Below, piece by piece: positions 10,206-20,710 of a DNA stretch of 64,000 nucleotides. The position numbers were made by a program, and so were the translations under genes. Position 1 is the first letter of the stretch; the number at the start of each line of letters is the position of its first letter. Under the pieces are notes generated by a model. The model was not told the DNA's origin and did not search any database. It worked only from the letters and a program-made list of their open reading frames with translations. This DNA comes from Vibrio salinus (lineage in GTDB: Bacteria > Pseudomonadota > Gammaproteobacteria > Enterobacterales > Vibrionaceae), in NCBI RefSeq assembly GCF_021272385.1, contig NZ_JAJSDZ010000005.1, forward strand, positions 868,001 to 932,000, given 5' to 3'.

Positions 10206-12062
10206 CTAAATCGATAATTTTTTAATACGTTTGCCACCATACAGCAGGTTCACGATACAACGTGTTCCGACAATAGCAGTAAACATAGAAGTCAAAATAC
10301 CGATAGAAAGTGTCACAGCGAAACCTTTAATCGCCCCAGTACCCACGGCAAATAAAATAATAGCGGTAATCAAGGTTGTGATGTTTGCATCAGCAATGGT
10401 GCTAAATGCATTTGCATATCCCTGATGAATCGCCTGTTGTGGATTTCGCCCATCCCGAATTTCTTCCCGGATACGTTCAAATATCAACACGTTTGCATCC
10501 ACAGCCATACCCACAGTCAAGACAATACCGGCAATGCCCGGCAAGGTCATGGTCGCCCCCGGAATTAACGACATCACACCGACAATCATGATTAGGTTCG
10601 CAATCAGGGCAATATCAGCAATAAGCCCAAACTTACGGTAATAAAGCAACGTGAACAACATAACCGCCACTAAGCCCCATATACAAGCCTGAACACCCAT
10701 ATCAATATTCTGCTGCCCCATAGATGGACCAATTGTTCTTTCTTCAACAATGGAAATGGGAGCAATCAATGCACCTGCACGTAACAACAACGCCAAATTA
10801 TGCGCTTCTGCCGGAGAATCAATACCGGTAATGCGGAAATTACGTCCCAGAGCTGACTGAATAGTTGCCTGATTAATGACTTCTTCATGCTTAGACAAAA
10901 TAACTTTGCCATCCGGTGTTTTGCGTCCACTGTCTTTATACTCAGCAAACACCGTCGCCATCAGCTTACCGATATTTTTTTGAGAAAAGGCCGACATTTT
11001 ACTGCCACCTTCACTGTCCAGAGAAATATTAACCTGAGGACGGCCATATTCGTCCGCGCTTGAGCTGGCATCAGTGATACTGGAACCACCAAGAATCACA
11101 CGCTTCTTCAAAACAACCGGACGACCTTGTCTGTCTTTCTTGACTTCTGTACCGGGAGGAATACGTCCCGCCGCCGCGGCTGAAATGTCGACACTGGTAT
11201 CTACTTCGCGGAATTCCAACGTCGCGGTTGCACCAAGAATTTCTTTTGCTCGGGCTGTATCCTGAACCCCTGGTAATTCAACCACAATACGACTCGCACC
11301 CTGACGCTGAACCAGTGGCTCAGCCACACCAAGCTCATTCACACGATTACGTAAAATGGTAATGTTTTGCTCAACCGCGTAATTACGAATTTCCTGCAAC
11401 CGGTTCTCAGTAAAACTCGCAATCAGACTATAACGGCCATTACTCTCTTCTGTTTTAAACGTCATATCACGATGTTTTGACGTCAACAAACCCAGAGCTT
11501 CATTTGCCTGGTCTTCATTTCTTAAAACAATTTCAATTTTATGATCATCAATGGTCTTAATAGAACGGTAACGAAGCCTTTTTTCTCTTAATTCAGAGCG
11601 GAAAGATTCTTGCTCCTGACCAACTAACTTATCCATAGCCGCGCCCATGTCCACTTCCATCAAAAAGTGAACACCACCACGCAGGTCAAGACCCAGTTTC
11701 ATTGGAGAGGCACCGATATCCTGAAGCCAGGTCGGTGTTGAAGGCGCAAGGTTTAATGCAACAACTGAGTTTTTATCTAACGCGTTGTTAATTACATCCC
11801 GGGCCGTAATTTGAGTATCCGTATCTTTAAAACGAACGAGAATAGACCCGTTTTCCAAGGCAGCGGATTTATATGGAATATGCTCTTTTTTCAGAGCATC
11901 AGTGACAGTATCCAGCGTAGACATCTGAACAGAGGCGCCTCGCGCCCCTGTTATCTGAACAGCCGGATCTTCACCATAGATATTTGGAAGCGCATATAAT
12001 GCACAGATGGCGATAATAAATACCACCATCAGATACTTCCACAATGGATAGCGGTTTAGCAC
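10206..12062 (-). CDS. secD: SecD, Sec translocon accessory membrane protein
   Basis: Partner of SecF (618 aa). It has an N-terminal membrane anchor (about 9-28), a large periplasmic P1 domain (about 30-440) that binds emerging preproteins, and five membrane segments towards the C-terminus. [15 protein letters not shown] and [14 protein letters not shown] are diagnostic. The start codon is GTG at 12062; the resulting [11 protein letters not shown] matches the family N-terminus. Operon order yajC-secD-secF with gaps of 22 and 15 bp indicates cotranscription. Confidence 0.97.
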   Translation of the reverse strand: MLNRYPLWKYLMVVFIIAICALYALPNIYGEDPAVQITGARGASVQMSTLDTVTDALKKEHIPYKSAALENGSILVRFKDTDTQITARDVINNALDKNSVVALNLAPSTPTWLQDIGASPMKLGLDLRGGVHFLMEVDMGAAMDKLVGQEQESFRSELREKRLRYRSIKTIDDHKIEIVLRNEDQANEALGLLTSKHRDMTFKTEESNGRYSLIASFTENRLQEIRNYAVEQNITILRNRVNELGVAEPLVQRQGASRIVVELPGVQDTARAKEILGATATLEFREVDTSVDISAAAAGRIPPGTEVKKDRQGRPVVLKKRVILGGSSITDASSSADEYGRPQVNISLDSEGGSKMSAFSQKNIGKLMATVFAEYKDSGRKTPDGKVILSKHEEVINQATIQSALGRNFRITGIDSPAEAHNLALLLRAGALIAPISIVEERTIGPSMGQQNIDMGVQACIWGLVAVMLFTLLYYRKFGLIADIALIANLIMIVGVMSLIPGATMTLPGIAGIVLTVGMAVDANVLIFERIREEIRDGRNPQQAIHQGYANAFSTIADANITTLITAIILFAVGTGAIKGFAVTLSIGILTSMFTAIVGTRCIVNLLYGGKRIKKLSI

Positions 12063-12084
12063 AGCGAGGATCCTCTGGCTGTTT

Positions 12085-12417
12085 TTATAGAGATTTAAGC
12101 GTACCCTTTGGTAGCACAGCGGTTACGAAATCTTTTTTAATGACAACTTCGTTGTTTGCATTTAGTTCAATAGCAATAAAGTCATTGTCGTCAGAAATTT
12201 TAGCAATTTTTCCGACAATACCACCATTGGTCAAAACTTCATCACCTTTTGACATCGATGACATCAAATTTTTATGCTCTTTTGCGCGTTTCGCTTGAGG
12301 GCGGTAAATCATGAAATAGAAGATGACGGCAAAAACAGCCAACATAATTACCATTTCAAAACCACCACCTTGTGGGGCACCTGCGCCCGCAGCATGGGCA
12401 ACTGAAATTAAACTCAT
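12085..12417 (-). CDS. yajC: YajC, SecDF-associated membrane protein
   Basis: Small inner-membrane protein (110 aa) found in complex with SecD and SecF. A single membrane segment lies at about residues 20-42 ([17 protein letters not shown]), followed by the conserved [17 protein letters not shown] stretch and a cytoplasmic domain with [10 protein letters not shown]. It lies between tgt and secD, as in E. coli. Confidence 0.95.
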   Translation of the reverse strand: MSLISVAHAAGAGAPQGGGFEMVIMLAVFAVIFYFMIYRPQAKRAKEHKNLMSSMSKGDEVLTNGGIVGKIAKISDDNDFIAIELNANNEVVIKKDFVTAVLPKGTLKSL

Positions 12418-12518
12418 CGAGAAACGTCCTCTAAGTTATTGTTGTTAAGTTGTATCATAATTGGGTTAAGACAACGAAAATTCAAGAATATATCACTATT
12501 TTCCGCATCTGAACCCGG

Positions 12519-14811
<2,293 letters not shown>

Positions 14812-15067
14812 AATACAGATCTAACTATTCTTTGATATCATCATAAGCAGCGGGCTAGTATATACGGATTTTTGCTCAAACGTTACACCGAACGAGAAAT
14901 AAAATCGTAATCAATGATAACCAAAATCCCTGCCCAAAAACTTTTCATCAAAAAAGTTGATGACTTCGCACCATTATATCGAAATAGCAACTACATTAAC
15001 TATGTACCTAAACGCTAAAACGCTCTTAGCAACGGTAGTAAATTTTGCGGCTTACATTTCTTTCGTT

Positions 15068-15085
15068 ACTTCTTCATGAAGGAGT
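15068..15085 (+). promoter_or_regulatory. Hairpin covering the ribosome binding site of the CBS gene
   Basis: In RNA, ACUUCUU (15068-15074) pairs with AAGGAGU (15079-15085) across a CAUG loop, giving a 7-bp stem with one G-U pair. The right arm contains the whole AAGGAG Shine-Dalgarno sequence, 6 bases before the ATG at 15091. This suggests, but does not prove, that translation is gated by unfolding. Confidence 0.45.
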
Positions 15086-15090
15086 TTATT

Positions 15091-15555
15091 ATGATAAAAG
15101 TCGAAGATATGATGACCCGTCATCCTCATACATTGTCTGCCACAGACTCAATAAAAAAAGCCAGTATGTTAATGAGAAAATTGGACATACATCATTTACC
15201 GATTATTGATACAGCAGACAGGCTGCTCGGAGTGGTCTCACAAAGAGACATATTGAGCGCTCAGGAATCAAGTCTCACACAACCGATCTCTCAGGACGAT
15301 TCAATGTCTAATCCCTTAATGACAATTATGCATAAGGGCGTAATGACGGTATCACCGAAAGCCGGATTAAAAGAAAGTGCATTGTATATGCAAAAGCATC
15401 ATGTTGGCTGCCTTCCTGTACTGGATCACGGTAAACTGGTTGGTATCATCACTGATACCGACTTCGTAACAATTGCCATAAATTTACTCGAAATACAGGA
15501 AGATGCAGAACCCGATGAAATTGAAATAATCGATGATCTGAACGGCGACTTTTAG
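15091..15555 (+). CDS. Stand-alone two-CBS-domain protein, function unknown
   Basis: Small cytoplasmic protein (154 aa) made of a tandem pair of CBS domains, a module that usually binds adenine nucleotides or other small regulatory ligands. Domain 1 (about 3-60) has VEDMMTRHPHTLSATDSI and HHLPIIDTADRLLGVVSQRDIL; domain 2 (about 75-140) has VMTVSPKAGLKESALYM and VGCLPVLDHGKLVGIITDTDFV. An acidic tail (EDAEPDEIEIIDD) follows. No catalytic domain is attached, so its partner is unknown. The start at 15091 is preferred over 15076 because it has AAGGAG at the right spacing, although that signal lies in a hairpin. Its neighbours queA and oxyR give no clear functional hint. Confidence 0.85.
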   Translation: MIKVEDMMTRHPHTLSATDSIKKASMLMRKLDIHHLPIIDTADRLLGVVSQRDILSAQESSLTQPISQDDSMSNPLMTIMHKGVMTVSPKAGLKESALYMQKHHVGCLPVLDHGKLVGIITDTDFVTIAINLLEIQEDAEPDEIEIIDDLNGDF

Positions 15556-15565
15556 CAATATTATA

Positions 15566-15603
15566 TTCGGTAGCCCTCAATAAATTACAACAGAGCTACC
15601 GAA
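15566..15603. repeat. Inverted repeat between the CBS gene and oxyR
   Basis: TTCGGTAGC (15566-15574) and GCTACCGAA (15595-15603) form a perfect 9-bp dyad with a 20-base spacer, lying between two converging genes. Neither side has a T-run, so it is not a classical intrinsic terminator; it may still fold and protect or end both transcripts. Confidence 0.5.
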
Positions 15604-15624
15604 ACAAACTGAGTACTCCTGAAA

Positions 15625-16530
15625 TCAGAGTAATTCGGACACCAAATCGGCCAGATGACCGAAAACTTCCCGCCGGGAAGAACTTGGACGCCAGACAAGT
15701 CCAATTAAACGGTAGGCACTCTGTCCGGGAGGATCCACAACAACCAGATTCTGGTTATCAAGCAAACCATGCTCTACCGCCATTTGGGGAATAAAAGTCG
15801 TTCCTAAACCATTTGCTACCATCTGGACTAACGTATGCAGACTGGTCGCCATAAATGGATTGATCTTCTCTTTTGCTGTCAGTTTACAGGCGGACACAGC
15901 ATGTTCTGTCAAACAATGTTCATTTTCTAAAAGAAAGACCGATTCGTCTGGCAAATCAGCATACCGGATTGGTACTCTTACATGGCTGGCCTGATTCCGG
16001 CTTAGAATCATTTTAAACGGATCGTGTCCGACAACCCGGCTTTCCATCTCCCCGATTTCAACAGGAAGAGCCAATACCAATACATCAAGTTCACCATTTT
16101 TAAGTGCCGATAGTAGATTCGAGGTTGTATCTTCTCTGAGCAAAAGGTGTAATTTAGGATAACGGATGTTCACTTCCTGAACTAAATCTCCGAGAAGAAA
16201 CGGAGCTATCGTTGGAATACAACCGAGTTTAACCTGACCTTCCATCAGGTCTCCTTGCCCTAAACGACCTAATTCGATCAAATCCTGCCCTTTTGCCAGT
16301 AATTCTCTACCCTGCTTAACGACCTGTTCTCCGGCATATGTAAACACTAAAGGGCTTTTTTTATCTTTCTTTTCGTATAAGGGACACCCTATCATCTCTT
16401 CAAGGTTCTGAATCCCCTTACTCAACGTCGACTGGCTTACAAAGCACCGTTCCGCTGCATCACTAAAATGACGTGTCTCAAATAAAGTCACCAAATAGTA
16501 AAGCTGTTTTAAACTAGGCCACTTATTCAT
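15625..16530 (-). CDS. oxyR: OxyR, LysR-type peroxide sensor
   Basis: Transcription factor (301 aa) that is activated by hydrogen peroxide through a disulfide. The N-terminal winged helix (about 5-65) contains HFSDAAERCFVSQSTLSKGI. In the effector domain, Cys206 and Cys215 in ENEHCLTEHAVSACKL correspond to Cys199 and Cys208 of E. coli OxyR with the same spacing. The gene diverges from a peroxiredoxin gene across a 211-bp region, a common arrangement for OxyR and one of its targets. It could be a paralogue of the main OxyR, but the cysteine pair supports the peroxide-sensing role. Confidence 0.9.
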   Translation of the reverse strand: MNKWPSLKQLYYLVTLFETRHFSDAAERCFVSQSTLSKGIQNLEEMIGCPLYEKKDKKSPLVFTYAGEQVVKQGRELLAKGQDLIELGRLGQGDLMEGQVKLGCIPTIAPFLLGDLVQEVNIRYPKLHLLLREDTTSNLLSALKNGELDVLVLALPVEIGEMESRVVGHDPFKMILSRNQASHVRVPIRYADLPDESVFLLENEHCLTEHAVSACKLTAKEKINPFMATSLHTLVQMVANGLGTTFIPQMAVEHGLLDNQNLVVVDPPGQSAYRLIGLVWRPSSSRREVFGHLADLVSELL

Positions 16531-16575
16531 ATAAAACTCAATAACCTATCAATGTTTTTGTATTCTAACCCACAA

Positions 16576-16608
16576 ATTAACTTCATCGTTTTTTTCGATG
16601 AAGTTAAT
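16576..16608. repeat. 13-bp dyad with T7 loop between oxyR and prx
   Basis: ATTAACTTCATCG (16576-16588) and CGATGAAGTTAAT (16596-16608) are perfect inverse complements around seven T. It lies 46-78 bp upstream of the oxyR start and about 135-165 bp upstream of the peroxiredoxin start. In an oxyR leader RNA it would fold into a strong hairpin with an A7 loop; as DNA it could be an operator. It does not match the ATAG-N7-CTAT pattern of OxyR sites. Confidence 0.7.
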
Positions 16609-16645
16609 CTATTTAATTCGCTTTTTTCTATACTACAATTTGTTC

Positions 16646-16651
16646 TATAGT
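16646..16651 (+). promoter_or_regulatory. Candidate -10 element of the peroxiredoxin promoter
   Basis: TATAGT lies 90 bp before the prx start with no recognisable -35 17 bp upstream (only TTTTCT), as expected for an activator-dependent promoter. OxyR is the obvious candidate activator from its divergent position; I could not identify a convincing OxyR site by eye. Confidence 0.35.
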
Positions 16652-16741
16652 TTGTCGCGTACAAACACGGTCCAAACACAAGGTCAAAGAGAAATACACC
16701 TGTGAGGTTTGGAAGCAATTATTACTATTAGGAGCAAAATA

Positions 16742-17356
16742 ATGGTACTAGTAGGTCGTCAAGCCCCTGATTTTACTGCTGGAGCTGTTTTAGGCAACGG
16801 TGAAATCGTTGATAACTTCAATCTGAAAGAATTCATCAAAGGTAAAAAAGCAGTTCTATTTTTCTACCCACTAGATTTCACTTTCGTTTGCCCGTCAGAG
16901 ATTATTGCATTCGACAAACGTCTGGCTGATTTCCAGGAAAAAGGCTGCGAAGTTATTGGCGTTTCTATCGACTCTGTTTTTTCTCACAATGCATGGCGTA
17001 ATACTGCTGTTGATAAAGGCGGTATTGGTGAGGTTAAATATCCACTAATTGCTGATACAACTCATGAAGTTGTTGCAGCTTACGATGTCGTTGACCCTAA
17101 CGGCCCTGGAATCGCACTACGTGGCTCTTTCTTAATTGATGAAGAAGGCGTTGTTCGTCACCAGGTTATCAACGATGGACCTCTTGGTCGTAACATCGAT
17201 GAAATGCTGCGTATGGTTGATGCACTGGCATTCCACCAGGAGCACGGTGAAGTTTGTCCTGCTCAATGGGAGAAAGGTAAATCTGGTATGAAAGCCTCTC
17301 CGGATGGAGTCGCTGCTTACCTGTCTGAACACACTGATGATTTAGACAAAAAATAA
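16742..17356 (+). CDS. Typical 2-Cys peroxiredoxin (AhpC/Prx1 family)
   Basis: Reduces hydrogen peroxide, alkyl peroxides and probably peroxynitrite using a peroxidatic and a resolving cysteine on partner subunits. The 204-aa protein has Cys50 in the DFTFVCPSEI motif and Cys172 in HGEVCPAQW. A GGIG segment at 93-96 resembles the GGLG of over-oxidation-sensitive Prx, but the C-terminal tail ends EHTDDLDKK without the YF motif, so it is predicted to resist over-oxidation. The start at 16742 is preceded by AGGAGC; the open frame upstream has no family match. Likely OxyR-controlled. No ahpF follows, so the reductant is probably thioredoxin or another AhpF elsewhere. Confidence 0.93.
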   Translation: MVLVGRQAPDFTAGAVLGNGEIVDNFNLKEFIKGKKAVLFFYPLDFTFVCPSEIIAFDKRLADFQEKGCEVIGVSIDSVFSHNAWRNTAVDKGGIGEVKYPLIADTTHEVVAAYDVVDPNGPGIALRGSFLIDEEGVVRHQVINDGPLGRNIDEMLRMVDALAFHQEHGEVCPAQWEKGKSGMKASPDGVAAYLSEHTDDLDKK

Positions 17357-17438
17357 AACCAGAGTCTGCGCTCAACATACTCTAAGGTTGGATTTAAAAA
17401 ACAAAATAACTATCCGCCAAAAAAGTAAAGTCTAAACA

Positions 17439-17467
17439 AAATCGAGGCAAGTGCCTCGATTTTTATT
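17439..17467. terminator. Terminator after the peroxiredoxin gene
   Basis: An 8-bp-plus stem ATCGAGGCA/TGCCTCGAT with a tight loop is followed by TTTTATTTT on the plus strand and by ATTTTG on the minus strand. It ends prx and probably also the pst-phoU transcript coming from the other side. Confidence 0.82.
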
Positions 17468-17494
17468 TTCTGATTTTTACCGCTAAACCCACAT

Positions 17495-18193
17495 TTATTT
17501 TAAAAGTTCATCAATTGATTCTTCACCTAAATGACGTACATCTTTCCCTTTTACAAAATAAATAATATATTCACAAATATTCTGACACCGATCCCCTACC
17601 CGTTCTATCGCCCGGGCCGACCACATAATCTGCAATATATGAGGGATGTTTTTCGTATCTTCCATCATATAAGTCATAAGTTGACGGATAACAGCCTCAT
17701 ACTCACTATCCAGCTTATCGTCTGTTTTATGCAAAAGAGCCGCTGACTCAACATCCATACGGGCAAATGCATCCAATACATCATGCAACATAGAGATAGC
17801 CTTCTGACACAAAGGCTCTAATGACACCCGGAATTTACGTTCTTCCGACAATGGCGACTCAATCACAACACGGGCCATCTTAGTTGCCACATCACCAATG
17901 CGCTCTAAATCGGTAATGGTTTTTATAATCGCAATAATTAAACGCAAATCTTTGGCTGTCGGCTGTCGCTTAGCAATGATTCGGGTGCACGCTTCATCGA
18001 TCGAAACTTCCATTGTATTGACTTTGTGATCTTCCTGAACCACTTTTTTTGCCAATACCACATCCTGTTTATTTAATGCTTTCATTGCTAACGCAAGCTG
18101 CTGTTCTACCAATCCCCCCATAGCAAGAACATGGGTCCGGATTGATTCAAGCTCAACATTAAACTGCCCTGATATATGACGCCCTAGTTGCAT
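17495..18193 (-). CDS. phoU: PhoU, phosphate signalling protein
   Basis: Cytoplasmic negative regulator (232 aa) linking the Pst transporter to the PhoR kinase and holding the Pho regulon off when phosphate is plentiful. It contains two repeats of the three-helix PhoU domain (about 15-105 and 120-215), each with the E-X3-D/R-I-G/E-R-V-X2-D/R metal-binding type motif: [13 protein letters not shown] and [13 protein letters not shown]. It is the last gene of the pst operon, 16 bp after pstB. Confidence 0.97.
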   Translation of the reverse strand: MQLGRHISGQFNVELESIRTHVLAMGGLVEQQLALAMKALNKQDVVLAKKVVQEDHKVNTMEVSIDEACTRIIAKRQPTAKDLRLIIAIIKTITDLERIGDVATKMARVVIESPLSEERKFRVSLEPLCQKAISMLHDVLDAFARMDVESAALLHKTDDKLDSEYEAVIRQLMTYMMEDTKNIPHILQIMWSARAIERVGDRCQNICEYIIYFVKGKDVRHLGEESIDELLK

Positions 18194-18209
18194 TTTCTAT
18201 TTACCTTAC

Positions 18210-19025
18210 TTACCCATATCTGCCTGTAATGTAATCTTCTGTCTGTTTTTTCTCCGGTGAAGTAAAGATTGAATCTGTATCTGAATATTCAATCAGTTTC
18301 CCCATATGAATAAAAGCCGTATGATCACTTACCCTCGCAGCCTGCTGCATATTATGTGTCACAATAACCACAGTGTATTTCGTTTTTAAGTCATTAATCA
18401 ATTCTTCAATTGTCAGCGTCGAAATTGGATCAAGAGCCGAAGTAGGCTCATCAAGCAACATAATTTCAGGTTCTATCGCAATAGCTCTTGCAATCACTAA
18501 CCTCTGCTGTTGACCACCAGACAAACCAAAAGCATTTTCATGTAACCTGTCTTTTACCTCGTCCCATAATGCGGCAGAACGAAGCGCCCGTTCGACTGTA
18601 TCATCCAGAACCCGGGTATCCTTAACTCTCTGTAGCCGTAGCCCATAAACAACATTTTCATAAATAGACTTAGGAAACGGGTTCGGCCTCTGAAAAACCA
18701 TTCCAACCCGTCTTCTCAATGTCGGCACATCGATATCAGAAGAATAAATATCTTTTCCGTATAACTTGACCTGCCCTTCTACCCGGCAACTTTCCACCAA
18801 ATCATTCATACGGTTAATACACCTGAGTAAAGTCGATTTACCACAACCGGAAGGGCCAATGAATGCCGTTACCTGACCGGTAGGAATGCGCATTGAAATA
18901 TCTTTTAATGCATGAGCTGACTGATAAAAAAGATTCAGCTTCTCTATTTCAATCGCAGTATTTTTATCACTGAGATTATTAACATCAAGAGTATTTCCAA
19001 ACCCCAATGGGGAATTTAAAGGCAT
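18210..19025 (-). CDS. pstB: PstB, phosphate ABC transporter ATPase
   Basis: Energises phosphate import through PstC-PstA. The 271-aa protein has a Walker [10 protein letters not shown], the ABC signature LSGGQQQR, Walker [13 protein letters not shown] and a switch histidine in VIVTHNM. About 25 residues precede the canonical core beginning [10 protein letters not shown]. It starts 5 bp after pstA. Confidence 0.97.
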   Translation of the reverse strand: MPLNSPLGFGNTLDVNNLSDKNTAIEIEKLNLFYQSAHALKDISMRIPTGQVTAFIGPSGCGKSTLLRCINRMNDLVESCRVEGQVKLYGKDIYSSDIDVPTLRRRVGMVFQRPNPFPKSIYENVVYGLRLQRVKDTRVLDDTVERALRSAALWDEVKDRLHENAFGLSGGQQQRLVIARAIAIEPEIMLLDEPTSALDPISTLTIEELINDLKTKYTVVIVTHNMQQAARVSDHTAFIHMGKLIEYSDTDSIFTSPEKKQTEDYITGRYG

Positions 19026-19030
19026 GATAA

Positions 19031-20710
19031 TTAATCCTGTCCTAACGTTCTGTACTTTTCTCGCAAATTATTACGGATCCCTATCGCCGTTAAATTCAAA
19101 GTCACAATGACCGCAACAAGTAAAAAAGCCGTAGCAAAAACCAAAGGTCTGGCTACCTCTATATTACTGGTCTGAAATCCCACATCATAAATATGGAAAC
19201 CCAGATGCATAAACTTGCGCTCCAAATGTAAATATGGAAATTCGTTATCAACAGGCAAATCGGAGGTGTATTTAACAACACCAACAAGCATCAATGGCGC
19301 CACTTCCCCCGCCGCTCTTGCTATCGCTAAAATCATTCCTGTAATAATAGCAGGAGATGCCATAGGTAAAACAATACGCATCATGGTTTCAAATTGCGTA
19401 GCTCCTAATGCCATTGAACCATGCCTGACTGACATTGGTATACGACTCAATCCTTCCTCTGTAGCAACAATAACAACCGGTAAAGTTAATACAGCCAATG
19501 TTAATGCAGACCACAATAATCCCGGTGTGCCAAAAGTTGGAACGGGTAGATTCTCTGCGTAAAAAAGACGGTCAATACCAGAGCCAATGGTATATACGAA
19601 AAAACCAAGGCCAAAAACCCCATAAACTATCGAAGGCACACCGGCCAAATTTATCACAGCCACCCGGATCACCCGGGTAAGCACATTATCTCTAGCATAT
19701 TCATGAAGATACACAGCTGCAATAACCCCAAGAGGCATCACTATCAGAGACATTAAAATCACCAGCAGAATGGTTCCGAATATCGCCGGGAAAACACCAC
19801 CTTCAGAATTAGACTCCCGGGGGTTATCCGTTAAAAAGATCCATGCTTCATGTCCCCAGTGATGCATCTTATCCATCAATGACATATCATTCGGATACCA
19901 GGCATCCAGAATTTCACGGATAGGAACAGAAACAGTTTTTCCCTTTTGATACTCAAGAGTCAGCCATTGCTCTTTTAGCCGACCACGTAATTCATCCAGT
20001 TTCTTTTCGGCCTGAGTCAAATCATAATTTAACTTGTGACTTTTCACTTCATAGTGAGAAAGATATTCATCCGATACAGTTCCATTTAACTCTCTTTTTC
20101 TTCTGTCAGTCCGAAGCGATTCTAACGATGACCCAATTTTCTGGACCTTATCTTCAATCAATCTGGCAATTTGGGCCCGCACACTATGTGCTTTTTCAAT
20201 CCCTGCTTCGAGTTGGGTACGAATATGATCCGTTGATGTTCCCTGAACGGAATGATAGCTGACCGGTTTACCATATAACTGACCATTACTGACCCGATCC
20301 AACACTATCCAGCCTTTGGGTTGCTGTTTTGATATCACCTGATAATCAAACAAAGAGGTAAAGTCTAAAGGTAGTAACTCTCTGTTAGCAATTTTGATAT
20401 AAAAACGTTCAACGGAGTCTTCGCCTTTCGCCATTAACTTTTTTGCGTCAGGCAAATATTGAATATGTGAGAGCGGTATTGACTGGGTATCATAGAGTTG
20501 ACCAACTACGACTCTGTTGTCAGAGGTATGCCACTCATAAAGCGGAGACGGCCAGAAATAAATCAGTCCTTTCCAGCCAATCAAAAGCAACAGGCCCATC
20601 ACTGCCAGCAGACAAAAACTGACGGCACCACCAGTCAACCAGATCCACGGCGCGCCGGAGCGAAACCATCTGATAAAGGAAAAAGGGATTCGAACAGCCT
20701 TAAAGAGCAC
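19031..20710 (-). CDS. pstA: PstA, phosphate ABC permease with a large extra domain
   Basis: Membrane subunit of the high-affinity phosphate importer. At 559 aa it is nearly twice the E. coli protein (296 aa). One membrane segment lies near residues 22-45, then an extra-membrane region of about 260 residues that includes a predicted coiled coil (about 175-250, rich in E/K/R/L heptads). The permease core follows (about 305-555), with the ABC coupling motif in [20 protein letters not shown]. The start codon is GTG inside the last codons of pstC (11-bp overlap), suggesting translational coupling. Long PstA and PstC forms are known in vibrios and pseudomonads. Confidence 0.93.
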   Translation of the reverse strand: MLFKAVRIPFSFIRWFRSGAPWIWLTGGAVSFCLLAVMGLLLLIGWKGLIYFWPSPLYEWHTSDNRVVVGQLYDTQSIPLSHIQYLPDAKKLMAKGEDSVERFYIKIANRELLPLDFTSLFDYQVISKQQPKGWIVLDRVSNGQLYGKPVSYHSVQGTSTDHIRTQLEAGIEKAHSVRAQIARLIEDKVQKIGSSLESLRTDRRKRELNGTVSDEYLSHYEVKSHKLNYDLTQAEKKLDELRGRLKEQWLTLEYQKGKTVSVPIREILDAWYPNDMSLMDKMHHWGHEAWIFLTDNPRESNSEGGVFPAIFGTILLVILMSLIVMPLGVIAAVYLHEYARDNVLTRVIRVAVINLAGVPSIVYGVFGLGFFVYTIGSGIDRLFYAENLPVPTFGTPGLLWSALTLAVLTLPVVIVATEEGLSRIPMSVRHGSMALGATQFETMMRIVLPMASPAIITGMILAIARAAGEVAPLMLVGVVKYTSDLPVDNEFPYLHLERKFMHLGFHIYDVGFQTSNIEVARPLVFATAFLLVAVIVTLNLTAIGIRNNLREKYRTLGQD

